DNA from: Ulva prolifera
Lineage: Eukaryota; Chlorophyta; Ulvophyceae; Ulvales; Ulvaceae
Reading direction: 5' to 3'
Assembly (NCBI GenBank): GCA_023078555.1
Contig: CM041198.1
Coordinates: 2,406,800-2,470,799 of the forward strand
Length of the DNA stretch: 64,000 nt
This document shows positions 11,052 to 22,714 of the stretch, piece by piece. The notes beneath the pieces were generated by a model, which saw only the letters and a program-made list of their open reading frames with translations, had not been told where the DNA came from and ran no database searches. Every line of letters starts with the position of its first letter. Positions within the stretch are counted from its first letter, which is position 1. Both the position numbers and the translations under genes were made by a program.

Positions 11052-14000
11052 AGTTGCAAGTGGCCAGTCACATTCACTTCCATGACCTCCTGAACCAGCA
11101 CAGATGTGTGGTACAGGCAATCAAGGCTTGCAGGCCTGGTTGCTTCCGCTACAACGCTATGTATTTCAGTGAGGAGGACAATCGATCATGGTGTCGCAGC
11201 AACAGCATCACAAACAAGAAAGTGGCAGAGCTCTGCAGGAAGCCGAAGAGCTCCTGAAAACTTCAAATGTCAGCCCTGGCCAGCCATGAGGTCATGGGGC
11301 TGCCGCGCCACAACGAGCATTGAATTTCCAAGTACCCAGGGTGTCCAGAATTGAAACATGTACCTACAGAACTGTGTCCTTGCTTGGACATCGTTTGGAA
11401 GAGGACATGCACTTGGCCTGGTCGAAGCTTCTCTCGCATTGGGAAGGAATAGCTGTGTGGTGCAATTGGGCACCCAGCTTTAAAGAGGAGCCGCCACAAC
11501 ACCGTTGATCTTAGACAAGAGGGTCACCAACACCTAGCTGTGCCTCAAGGCAGTTGCCATGGACAAGTCTGAACGCCCTTAATGCATACAACAATTTCCA
11601 TCAGAGATGTTTACAGCAGCTTCACAGCCAGCACCACAAGTACCAGGCACGCCCTGTGTATGCCTGTAAAGGAAAGTAAAGTAAATCTTAATTATATGTA
11701 TACCACCATGCACTAGTTCTGCACGTGTACTTCGTGCACAGCTGGTGGGCATGGCTGCTACTGTCAGTAGCAGCGAGTCGAGCGACATAAGACTGTGCCA
11801 CACGTCAAGCTGCAGCAGCATCACCACCAAAACAATCAGTTCCAGGCATGCCTTGTGCGCTGTGTAAACATTTGATTATGGCATCCCTATCAGTAGTGCG
11901 TACGCTGCAGCAGCGATGCAAATGTTGACTTGTCATGCCCCGCCATGATTGTGTGGATGAAGAATCAACGAGAAGACAGGAAGCTAGCGGTCATCTGGAG
12001 CATGCACGCCAGGTAACGATCGCTGCTCACAAGGCTTCACGCAAAGCCCATCAACACCCTCCTGAGGCACTGGAAAGGTCTCAATGTTTGTGCTGCCTGT
12101 TAGCTGCTCGTAAAAGCAGACTACGAACGTACTCTCCTAATACCAGTAAGAAGATATGTCAGTCCTTCCTCTGCTGTTGGAGTTGTTAGTGCTAGTAGCT
12201 CAAAGCTGCGTCAGACATACTCTGCTACGCATGATTGCTCCATTGTTGTGAACAATCGTTCCTGAATGCAACCAGAGCATGCATTGGATGTTGAGTATCC
12301 ATTTGTGTAAGATCGTCTCTCTTCAATCTCAGTGAATGCTGTGCAGATTCTTGATTATCAGAGAAATGGCTGCACTCTTGCGAGTGCTCCGCCGTATGAT
12401 TGACCAGCTTCTTATGCCGTGGTTCGTGTTGATGGCGCTGCATTGTGGATTTCACACCATCGCAGTACTGAAGAAGGTGAGAAGTTGCAACTGAAGAAGT
12501 TTGAACCGAGAGGTACTAGTTCAAAAGATCGGCCTTGTGAGCCTATTCCGGGTTATCCAACGGAAAAACATGTCCCTGCTAACGATTGAGATGCTGAGGA
12601 GTCAGATGATGAAAACGATCTAGTTTCAATGCGTGAGCTGAATGCGAAGCATGCGGTCTCCGTAGAGGCGGACAGGTCATACCTGTAAAGATGATCTCCA
12701 TACTGATAAAAACAAAAAATTTGTACGAAGAGCGCTGCAGCTATTGATTAGCACAGCGCTCACTGTTCAAAATAACAGAGTCTGTGTGCTGTCGTTCACC
12801 ACGGGACAGTTTGGAAAACACACAAGACAGTGCCAACCTCGTCAAGTAGGCCTAGGGCTTCCGTATGTGACTATATCTACGTTTTATGTGCAGTGCGCAG
12901 CTGGAAGAGTCAAAAGGCGGTCAGACGGACATGTTGTTTGTCACGTAGTGGATCGGGGGATACTAGTCCCAGAACATGCCAGTTCGGTTCCGTCACTGTC
13001 CCAGGCAAGCTGCACTACCATATGCAGTGAGAGTATTGCTGCCAACACATGAAATGCATTTGTTGGACAACAATGATGTCTGTAAAATGAGATTGCAATG
13101 CAGAGGTGATACAATCACCAAAAAAGAAGAAACAAAAAACAGTAACTTCTGCATATTCATTTGAGGATTGATTACAGAGGCTTCAGTGACCATACAACCT
13201 GCTGCAATCTGGCTGAATTGCAATTCGGTAGCCTTGTGCATTGCAAAAGATGTCCATTCTATCTTGACGCAGATGAAACTCTTCATGTGATCACACCGCT
13301 GCCCACATACCTGGGCACACGCCACATCACCACTATCACATCTCTGCTGTCAGCGATGTGCCAGCTAGCGCGCGAGCTGCCAACATCAGGCACTGGCCTG
13401 CATGGCGGGTCTAAGGGACCTCGACAGCCCCTGCTACAGTCCAGATGCACTCTGGAACACAGATGCACAGCCTCTGCAGCAAAATCTTTGCCCAGAGCAG
13501 CCTTAAGGGTTGTTCAGGGTGCCCTTGCTCATGTTTGTGTTACCTTCTTTAGCTGCGGCCTGCACACCAAAACCCATTTCACAATTGGCACAATTCGCCT
13601 CAAGAGACACCAGCCATGTGCAGAGCTTCAGTTCATTCTCAATGGCATCCATAATTTGCCCACGAATCAGAGGCAGTGAAGCACCGTGACCTTAAAAGTT
13701 AAGGTCGCCCTGCCACATGGCATGATGCTTCGAGATGTGAACAAGCATCATCTATCCCCGCCCAGACGATCAACAACTTGTAAGTGTGGTGTTGTGAAGT
13801 GCAACTTCAATGTAGTGTACAGCTCTGAGGTATCGTGATGCCTGTGGACATGCAGCTGGATCCGTGTGATGAAGTATTGTGTACTCTGATTGCATCGAGC
13901 TTCGACAGCCTGGCCAATGCATGACTGTGTCACCTGCCCTGTGCACTGCACTGTGCCTCTCATAGTGCAATGCATCTGCATAACGTGTTATGCATGTGCA

Positions 14001-14092
14001 TTGCACACACAGGATGACTCAGGCTGGTAGAGAACGAGGCATGCGATCATGCGATCAACGCCAACATATCTGCATGCTGCCTGAAACGAATT

Positions 14093-15282
14093 CTATTCTG
14101 CTGCGTGGTACTGGGCTGCATCGAGATTCTGAGCTAATCTTTTGTAAGGAGACATCCTCTTAGCATTCATAGCAGCAACCGCATGCAGCTGAGGGCATAG
14201 GCAACTACTACAAGCCACTGCCGCAGCTGGATGTGTGGGCTCTATGATGCGGTATCACACATACGAAACCACACAACAGCCGAGAACAAAAGATGTTTGA
14301 CATGCGGACCTGCAAGACGCCAACAATATTAAAATGGTACAGGCAGAAACACACCGATGACTCGTGCAGGCTGCCCGATTCGAGAATCTTTTGCACAACA
14401 TCTTCCTCCTTGTGTGTCCCGAACTCACTATCAAGCATGGCTTGAGAAGCATGCGACATCATGCCTTGACCTCCATTCCTGCATAGACGTATGTGTCAAG
14501 TGTGCGTACATCTACCTAGATGATAATGCCCACATAGAGGTTGTGCATCATCTCATAATAAACATCAACAGCGGTCAATCTGAGGACCGCGGTCTTCATA
14601 CGTGCTTGTGTGCATCAGGAAGGCTGGCTAGGGACACGCTGTGAGGGACATCAGATGATGACAGCGGGCATGACGCTGATGTGGCACATCATATGTGCAC
14701 GTAAATCAATCAATTGCAGATGCTCTAAATGTTGACCTCGGAAAATATCGTTCGCATTGGCGGAGCGTCGCGAGAAAGAATGGATGTCGGAGACCGTCGT
14801 CCATGCAGATAATTCATCCTCGATGAACCGCAGCGATAAGGTTAATTACGTGTCTCTGCGTTCGCAAATACCGCTAAACTGTCATTATGAGATGCGCGTG
14901 TAACACCAGTGTGTGTCAATATCTAGACAACTAAGATGTTGGTCATCATGTTGGACCAAGGCTACCCGATGAACGCCCACAGCACTCGGGCATTGCGCCA
15001 AGGAGCTGAGTTATACAGCAGATTATTCATGACATATCAGATAGAAAGCACCAATAATGATATAATTTGGGCGTAGGGTGGCTGCCACCAGTGCGGGCGC
15101 CACCAGTGCGGATAGACGCACTCGGTTGTGAAGACTTGGAACGACTGGACGACGTCCACCAGAGGAACGCTCTTATCAGACTTCCACTTTTGTAGAGCTG
15201 TGGTATCGTCGATGAACACAACAAAATCTCTGTCCGCTGCGCGATAGTGAACCTTTGACTGAATTCCGTCTGCCTTCACCAT
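14093..15282 (-). CDS. SBDS-domain protein, Rtc3/YHR087W-like (three exons)
   Basis: Exons 15282-15122, 14478-14355 and 14188-14093 give 126 residues. The start MVKADGIQSKVHYR, then DFVVFIDD and WKSDKSVPL, continue across a phase-2 junction into NGGQGMMSHASQAMLDSEFG and DVVQKILESG. This is the N-terminal SBDS fold as found in short stand-alone proteins such as yeast Rtc3, not full-length SBDS. Members are thought to act in RNA metabolism; the ribosome-maturation role belongs to full SBDS. Donors are gtgcgt and gtgtgt; acceptors end gcag and tcag. The third exon (LHAVAAMNAKRM to the stop) has no clear counterpart in other members and is less certain than the first two. The exons are less GC-rich than the neighbouring genes. 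Confidence 0.8.
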
Positions 15283-16429
15283 TGCGTCAAATTGTCAGTC
15301 GGTAGCGCAAAAAAAGAAGTTGGCCTGATTGCTGCGGACTAGGAGCGACTGTGGAAGACCGGATAGTCTTGGGGACAGCTATCTGTTCCCTGGAATAGCC
15401 TAGGTGTCGTGACGAGGGATCTGATCACCAATCCTTGATTTTACGGAATGTTACGCGCCTGGCTGCTGGCGTCCGTCTATATGCTACAACATTGCCCCTT
15501 CTACAGCCATTTAGTGGGTTTGCGACGGTCAATGTGATGGCACGCGCCTCGACAATAGCCCTCACGAAGGCCTCATTCCGGATCGTGGTCATGCCGCGAC
15601 CAGCCACACATCAGCTGACACGTGGAAGCCACCGTGGATAGCTGCCACACGCCGTGCACAACTCAACTCGATCTCAAGAAATGCTGCGAAAGAAACCAAG
15701 ATGAAGCAACCTGAAGGGGCACGTCTCGCCCATACGCCCATCAGCCTGAACATCCCCAGGCACGGACGAACTGATGACATAAATGGCAAAATAGATCACA
15801 AGGGTACGCATGCACTGCCCTACATGAGATATGTCAGGTGTGTGTTACAAGGACAAAGTTGCAGAGGCCGGCGGTGCCGCTGGGGAAATGCACGAGCACA
15901 GAAATGCCACCAGATGCTCTCACACACCAGCGCATTTGCCCGGGGCACAGCAGGGCGGCCACATACATACACTCCACACCCAGGACTACCACAGCACACC
16001 TCCCTTAAGAATTCTCAGCCCTCGACGAATATGCACTCGGGGCCACTCCGGCGTGCAGAGTCTGCAGACGCACACACCGACACACACTGCAACACCCCGG
16101 CGACAGGGGGCCCTCCGCTCTCCCCTGTGCACGCCAGGGCAGACCCCGAGACACCCTCCCGCGCAGCAGCCCAGCCCGATCCCCCAGCCTCCCCCGCCCC
16201 AGCCGCGACTGCAACCTGTCGTGGCGCCGAGGCTGCCGCTCCCACCACCTACGCGGCTGCTGTCACGTGCTCGGGCGACGTCGAAATGGCAAGTGGCACC
16301 CTCCGGCCACTCTGGCATTGGCCGGCCTCGCTGCGGGCATGGGAGACCCCCCACGCGCGCCAGCGAGCTGCCGCCAGCCCCCGGCGACGCACAGCAACAG
16401 ACGGCCTCGGGCCGGACGTCCCACTCGCG

Positions 16430-16482
<53 letters not shown>
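16430..16482. repeat. Poly-C run, 53 bases
   Basis: An uninterrupted run of 53 cytosines (poly-G on the other strand). It makes a run of prolines in one plus frame and glycines in a minus frame, which is why frames stay open here. The length may be affected by assembly or polymerase slippage. Confidence 0.95.
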
Positions 16483-16484
<2 letters not shown>

Positions 16485-17733
16485 AGCCGCCGAAGGGCTC
16501 ACAGCGTGGCGACATCTTTGCGCTCTTCCTGGGCGCGCCGGTGATCGGCGGCGTGTGTGTCACTGAACTGGTGGCAAGCTCGAACATCCGCGCCATGGGC
16601 GCTACGTGACGGCGCCGCTGCGACGGCAGCTTCCCGGCAAACACGGCCGTGCTGGTGTCGGGCATTCACCCTGGTCACGCTGCCGTATGAGACGTATGGC
16701 CGCGTCCGCCCGGCAGCGTTAGCAGTCCACAACAGGCTTGCTGGTGTGGCTGCAGGGGCACCAAGCCGCTGCGCTCCAAACGGCGGTCGCGCGACCACAT
16801 GTTCCGTTGCGGCAGCAGCATGGCTGCCCAGCCACTGCGCTCCGACACCCGCAACACCACCCCCGCCTGCCCGCGACAGGACCCCGGGGCTCCATGGCCG
16901 CATATCCCCGTGATGCATGATTACCATGAGATGACGGTGCAATGATGTGTCTCCGGGTGTCCCCGTCTGGTCTTGGCTGCACAGCCGGCACAGCGACGAC
17001 GACCTTCAGAGTCTAGTGTATTACAATGACGGAGACGCCGAGGCGGGCAGCACAGCGTACGTACCATGGCTGCAGCGAGCATCACAACAACACAACGGCC
17101 AACCCAGCCCGACGCACGCACACCACAGCCGCAACCAGCGCACGCAAGGCTGTGCCCGGAGGGAACTGTACAGTCGATACTAGACTTCCACGTGGCCCGC
17201 TGGACGGCCTAAAGGAACATCAGAGTCTCAGGCCTTTGGCCATATGGCTGTGTGGGATGCACGTGCGCACAGACAGTGTACGGGCGGCAGCAAGTTCCAG
17301 AGCGAATGTAGGTGGCTGGCATGTGGTGCAATCGCTCGCGTGCGGTGTTTGGTCGGCAACGGTGGGAGTGCAGGACAAGCTCGGGCCGATGTCGCCTGAC
17401 CTGTGCATTCCATTCAGTGCACTGCGCCTGTGGAGGCGGCCCCTATGCAGCTCTTGGCGAGCCTCTGGCGCTCCAGGACGCCATGGCGCCCGGGTGGCTG
17501 GCAGCCGCGACGGTGGCGGGGTTGCAGACCCGTGCCGCCGCGTGCATGCATGTGGTAGGGCATGCGTTTGCGACGTCGTTGTACTGACCGAGACCTGGGG
17601 CAGGGGCCTCGAATGGGCCTTGTGCGGGGCGCTGCAATGGCACCCGTTCCTGGCGTGGACGGCCTCGTTGACGGCAGCATCTGGGGCATGGCAGTGGCGC
17701 GCGCACGAGGACCCGATCGACGGCGGTGCCCCG

Positions 17734-17769
17734 GGGCCTCGGGTTGCTCCGCGGAGCAACCCGAGGCCC
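17734..17769. repeat. Perfect 36-bp palindrome
   Basis: GGGCCTCGGGTTGCTCCG followed by its exact reverse complement, with no spacer. It is GC-rich and would extrude as an 18-bp stem. It lies at the 3' end of a GC-rich block and could be a transcription terminator-like hairpin or a protein-binding dyad. Confidence 0.95.
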
Positions 17770-20196
17770 ACCGCGGTGCACATGCCCGGCATGCTGTCTT
17801 ACATGTATAGAACCGTCAATGTCTGTCCCCAAATCGGTGGAAACGACGAAATTTGTCTTGGGACGGCTGTGACGACGAATGTGTGAGGAAGATTTGTCCT
17901 GTGTCCGGGATCCCGGGGTTCTCGTTGGTACATGTTATGTCCTTTTTGTACTTTTCCTTCCTAGCTGGTTCGTCGTCTGCCGTCACGTCAATGCAACCAG
18001 ATGACTCGCTTTTACTGATTACGCTCACACGCTGCTCAACTTCAAGTTGGCATGGACTCTCATGCCGGCGTGACGAGCGACTAAACAAAGAAACAAACGT
18101 GTCCCGTCTCCCCAGGCACGCTGCTGACGAACCGCTGAACAATGAATTGCCTGTATGTCCCTGTCGCCACCGAAACGACGGCCTCCGACAATGATTTTCG
18201 CGTCCCGTCCGGGCCCTGCGGGGCTCACAACGGTTCTTTACATGTACAACGGTACGTGCGGACGCGCTCCATCGCCCCTGCAGCGCTCCTTGATTGTTAT
18301 ATGTATATATAATTAAGAAATACAAGTCAAACACATGGATTACCTCAATTTGATTAAAAATTTGGAAAATACAATGAAATGAGATGTACTCTGAGATGTG
18401 CTATGCTACGTTGGGGGTGCTGCAGCCTGCCAGAGGAATTGGCACACGCACGCCTCCGCGCCCACTGCCACCGCTGGGATGTGACAGTAGCTACTAGCCA
18501 CTATAGTATACTACGTAGGCGCCCAGCCCGAGGAAGCCCCATTGTCCGTCCGGTGCGAGGGTGGCGCGGCGGTGGCAGTCGCCTGAGACTACACACATTG
18601 CGGCCGTGTGGCGGGATTCCGGCAAGTGTGCCGTGTACAACGTGTACCTGCGCTGCCCGGTCACGGCGCTTGCACCAATACCGGAGGGCCCCGCGCAGAG
18701 GCGGCCCCGGTCGTGGAGCGGAGCCGCGTGCGGCCTACGCAGCAACACGCTGCGGCGGGGTGTTCCGGGGCGTGTCCTCGAGGTATGCGGGGTGGGCGCT
18801 GGGGTCCCCGGAGTGGTGTCTGCACGAGTGTCGGGTGGGCGCACGAGTCTCGCGCCCGGGTTTCGCAGCCCATCGTGTGCGCGGCCATGCCCAGCGTGGA
18901 GCACCTGCGCCTACACTACCTGCATGGCACCCTGCGGGGACGGTTGAATGAACCCTGCGATCGACTCCTCCGCTCTGGCCTCCTGTGTGTGTGTGTGGGC
19001 CGCATGCCTGGTGTATGGCTGCGATGACCTGCGGTTCTCAAGTTCTGTTACAGTTGCACCGACGCTGCTGCTGATGCATCGTGCTGTCCCTGTCCTGCTC
19101 GACCCAGCGGTACTTGTATAGATTGTACAACGCCTGTGATAAAAAACAATGGAATCAAGGAGGCAAGGCAGCAGGCAGCATGGAAGCGAGGCTTGCCGCG
19201 GGTTGCAGTTCCGCACGGGGGTGCGGCACGGCAGTGAGGTTTAATGGCATGGCTGGGCTGGGGCTTGTGTTGCCTGTGTGGCGGTCCCTGCGCGTTCCCC
19301 TTGGCGTGTTCGTGTTGCTCCGGCGCCCCTTTCCCCTCCGGTCTTCCTCCCAGTCCCGCTCTTGGCGCTGTCGCCGCTGTGTGTGTGGTGGTCTGTCGCG
19401 TGTGGTGCGTGCTTGCTTTCGCCTAGCCAGGTGCTGAGGCCCATGCCCTTTTGGGCCTGGCATGGTACCAGCCTAAATGTCACTCGTCTGCCACCTGCTG
19501 GCGTAGCAGCTGTTGTGGGTGTGGCGAGATTTTCTACACCCTGGCATTTTGTTACATTACAGTAGCGTGGAACCTACTGTATCCTGTGGTGCAGAGGGAT
19601 GATGTTGCCTCTTGCAGCACTTGGTAGTTGTTCTAGACACTAGCACGTTTCAGCTGCCCAGATTTGTGTCAAGGCAAATCTACAGTTCTCGTCCTGTCCC
19701 TATGTCTCAGATCTAGAAATGCCTGAGCATGTGCTGTGGTTTGTGAAGTGGTTTATGCTCGGTGACGCCATGCATTCCTGCATCCAGGGTGGAATCCATA
19801 GCAGCATGCATATCAGGCATGCATATCTGGTGCACTCATGGTTACTTGGGTACAAGGAGTGTTACAAGGAGTGGACACGCAGTGAGAACAGTGCATGGGC
19901 CAACTTGGACAATTGCAAGCCTGGCACCTCTTTGTCAAACTTGGTAGGCAATGCTGTTGCTGGCATTGATCTGTCATGTATGGGTGAAGGCAATCAGCCT
20001 GCTTAAGCAAAACAGTTTGTAATTTGGTTCATAGAACAACTGTGTACCAGATGAAAAGCATTCAACATCAAGCACGGATGGACTAGAACATCAGGACACC
20101 CAATCAAGAAGATTGTACTCAAGTACAACCAGTAGAACCAGACAAGATGTTTGAATTGAGAGGTACACTGCTTCCTGTTTGTGCAGTTTCCAGTGA

Positions 20197-20277
20197 GTAA
20201 AGTAAATCTGAATGTACTTGGCCGGCCGTATGCTTTAGTGGACACTGATAACTCCACATAATCGGGGCCTCATGAAG
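20197..20277. repeat. End of the GTAAAGTAAATCTG inverted-repeat element
   Basis: Begins GTAAAGTAAATCTGAATG and continues with blocks (GTATGCT, GGACA, ACTCC, CATGAAGG) that match in order the left end of the element at 39552 and the reverse complement of its right end. No partner end was found downstream, so this is a solo terminus of a plain DNA element. Confidence 0.55.
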
Positions 20278-21303
20278 GTTTGTGCCCTGCTGATCTTTGG
20301 CAGCCACCGATTGCTTGCATTGTGAAAAGGTGTCCAGTGGACATGCTGTATGCTATTTACTGTTGGGTTGTGAGAAAGAAGTACATGGATGGGCCAGCTG
20401 TGAAAGCTAACTGGGCAAGTCTGTCCGCACAGCACACATTTTCGCGCCGCTCGAAGACAGGACTTTGATGCGATGCAGTTTTTTATCGTGATGTTGTGAC
20501 ACTTCATAGGTGAGCTCACAGAAGCGCAGGCTTCCAGCTGTCAGGAGACAACTGCGTTCTGTGCATGGCCAGTACAGCGTTGAAACTGCACAGAGGCATT
20601 GAAATACGTCCACTTTCACTCTATGCATGTCACTTGCTATGATTGGGGTGCTTGGCCGGTTAATTCAGTGTTTGCAGGACGACCTGTCCATGCCGCAGTT
20701 TGAGTTTTACTCTTCTCCGCAACACTGCCGCTTCTAGAATGTCCGTGACCATCATCCCATACACATTACAAGAAGTATGAAAACAACAGACTAGGTGATA
20801 TCGACGACAACATGACCTTGTGTGAGCCCAAGCCGCGCGTGGAAGGTACGCCGGCTATTCAACATCCATTAGAGGGACGAGACCGAGACGGGACGTCAGT
20901 TGTCTACTGCCTGTGGGAGATGTTATACAGCGGCTCCTGTTTACAATCGGCAAGGCGCACATGCCACGAAGTGAACCTGGCAGATGCGCGGTGACCCCCG
21001 CAGCTTCGGACTTCCGTCCCATCCACACATGGATGAGCTAGCTCCTATCGAAGCCAAGCTGCGCCACGCTTACGAAGGCGTCGTGTCGAGATATGGCACT
21101 GAGTATCCACTGCTTCCAGGTCATTTGGTACATGTACAATTGCGTTTAGGTACATCGATATATATGGCGATATCCTGGCTGAAGCAGAAGGTGCCAGTGA
21201 AGCCTAGTCTCATTGGCAAACATGATGAAGTGCATGTCCCAATGGCAATGTAAGGATCTCGGGTGGGCATGCTGGCAAATCGCAACAGTGCAAATGGGTC
21301 AAG

Positions 21304-21584
21304 TGTTGTGATGTACCAGCCGTGGTACATGTGCACGCATAAATAATCATGGCGTGAGGGGTGTCAGGCATAGCGTGTACTGCATGCATGACACGTCTGA
21401 TGAGTGTTTAGCGATGATGGCTGCGCAGTTGATGCGGCAGCCATGCAGAGCACTGTGACATGCAATTGACAATAAGTATGTGGTGTATCGAAGATACACT
21501 ATCGGTTCAGATAGATCTATAGATAGATCTAAGCATATGAGTGCTGTAATGTGTACTGCACAGGTCATCTGCTGAATCACAACA
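21304..21584 (+). repeat. 5' LTR of the copia element
   Basis: 281 bp, identical to the 3' LTR by eye along its whole length. It contains a run of tagatctatagatagatct and a short inverted repeat near its start (taccagccgtggta). The primer-binding site should follow immediately (GGTTATGGGCC), but it is not an obvious match to the usual initiator-Met tRNA primer. Confidence 0.95.
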
Positions 21585-21887
21585 GGTTATGGGCCTGCCG
21601 CCTTCCACTGCTTAGCCGGTACCGTTTATAGAAAGGCTCCTAGGTCTTGAGACTCGATAGTGATGCCGGTTTCTTACGGTAGGTGAAAGCCTGGTAGGTA
21701 GAGCTTCAGGTTCGGTCAAACGGCCATCGACTGGTCGCTGAGGACTGAGAAGCACCGCTGTGCACAGATTTGAATCTGCGGGAGCGCAGTGCATAAGATA
21801 CTGTTTGACGCAGTGTGACGCAGGTTGTGTGTCGGTCAAAGTTTTTTTTGGTTCGACTATCGACGCAACAAGTCAAATCGACGCAAC

Positions 21888-22701
21888 GATGGGAATGTCA
21901 GACTTTATGAAAGTCACTCAATTGACCATGACAAACTATCACCGATGGAAAGGGGACATTCATTCTGCTTTAATTCTCTGTGGATTCTGGCCGGCTGTGG
22001 AACAGAACGCAGAGTACGCGGCGCTCGACGCTGCCGGGAAGCTTAAGATGTCACAAAAAGCCCTTGCAGTGATACGAATGAACACGTCATCAGGTCTGAG
22101 GATTCATATCGACAGTGCCAATTCAGCAAAGGACGCTTGGGAAGCACTGGAAAGCATATTCACGACTGAATCTCTCGGTGCAAAGAATCGGATGAGGGAT
22201 GAGCTGCACGCGTTGCGGCGGGAAGAAAAAGAAACAGCATTTGAGTTCGCTAGCAGAGCCAAGACTCTGCAATGCAGAATGTTAGATGGCTGTGGAATTC
22301 GTGTCCCGGATGATGAAATCATTCACGCGGTCATGAGAGGGCTTGGTCCGGAGTATACAATTTTCAAAAGATGCATGTCTCAAACCGTCAAGAGCATGAC
22401 TCTAAATGAATTTTGCAATCGACTGCTCGAGGAGCAGCCAGACTCTTCGATGGAACAATTGGAATCGGAGCTCCAAGCGTTCCATGTGCAGAATTCAGGT
22501 GGCAGACAAGCCAAAGCCCCGCCACCTAGGAGATCGCATAAGCCAAAAGCAGAGGATCCACCAAAATCGAAGCGTTTTACAGGGAAATGTTTCAACTGTG
22601 GAAAGAAAGGACATCGTAAACCGGATTGTCCAGCTTTGAAAATGCAAACTCCTACTGACCAAAACGCCAGTCGAGACATCTGTAACTCAGCAGAGTTATG
22701 A
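21888..22701 (+). CDS. gag-like region of the copia element
   Basis: The capsid-type region has the features of the copia gag family: the block LTMTNYHRWKGDI near the start, an internal ALRREEKETAFEFASR stretch, and a CCHC zinc knuckle, CFNCGKKGHRKPDCP, near the end. The product would package element RNA. It belongs to a young insertion but is treated here simply as part of a mobile element. Confidence 0.85.
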
Positions 22702-22714
22702 GAAGCCCAAGACT

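Larger units (their letters stand above)
9165..14092. other. Spacer without recognised gene, 9.2-14.1 kb
   Basis: Base composition drops compared with the flanking genes and reading frames are short. It contains an element end (10971-11051), two tRNA-like B boxes (10844-10878), and a coding-like stretch near 12470-12690 that I cannot assign. A frame on the minus strand at about 9290-9180 could be a further 5' exon of the SUVH-like gene, but the splice sites are weak. I see nothing else that I can support. Confidence 0.6.
15283..21303. other. Gene-poor, repeat-rich spacer, 15.3-21.3 kb
   Basis: There is no recognisable gene. An open frame at 15701-16609 (plus) is proline-rich mainly because of a poly-C tract. 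GC-rich frames at 17026-17886 (plus) and 18494-18904 (minus) look partly coding but match no family I know. The part from 19.0 to 21.3 kb is plainer and holds one copy of the inverted-repeat element end (20197-20277). Real exons of unrecognised genes may hide here. Confidence 0.5.

Noticed and set aside
11676-11700. Another copy of the GTAAAGTAAATCT element end
   Set aside because: Similarity stops after about 18 bases, so chance or a tiny fragment cannot be excluded.
15701-16609. Proline-rich protein of 302 codons
   Set aside because: The proline run is a 53-base poly-C tract and the rest shows no family; frames on both strands stay open only because of high GC.
17026-17886. Plus-strand frame of 286 codons
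   Set aside because: Composition is that of GC-rich read-through; several frames are open at once and none resembles a known protein.
17816-18260. Possible inverted-repeat element
   Set aside because: The ends share only short, gapped similarity and no target duplication was found.
20640-20715. Right end of an inverted-repeat element starting at 20197
   Set aside because: The best candidate (ending agttttactc) shares only a few bases with the 78-bp end; not enough to call a full element.
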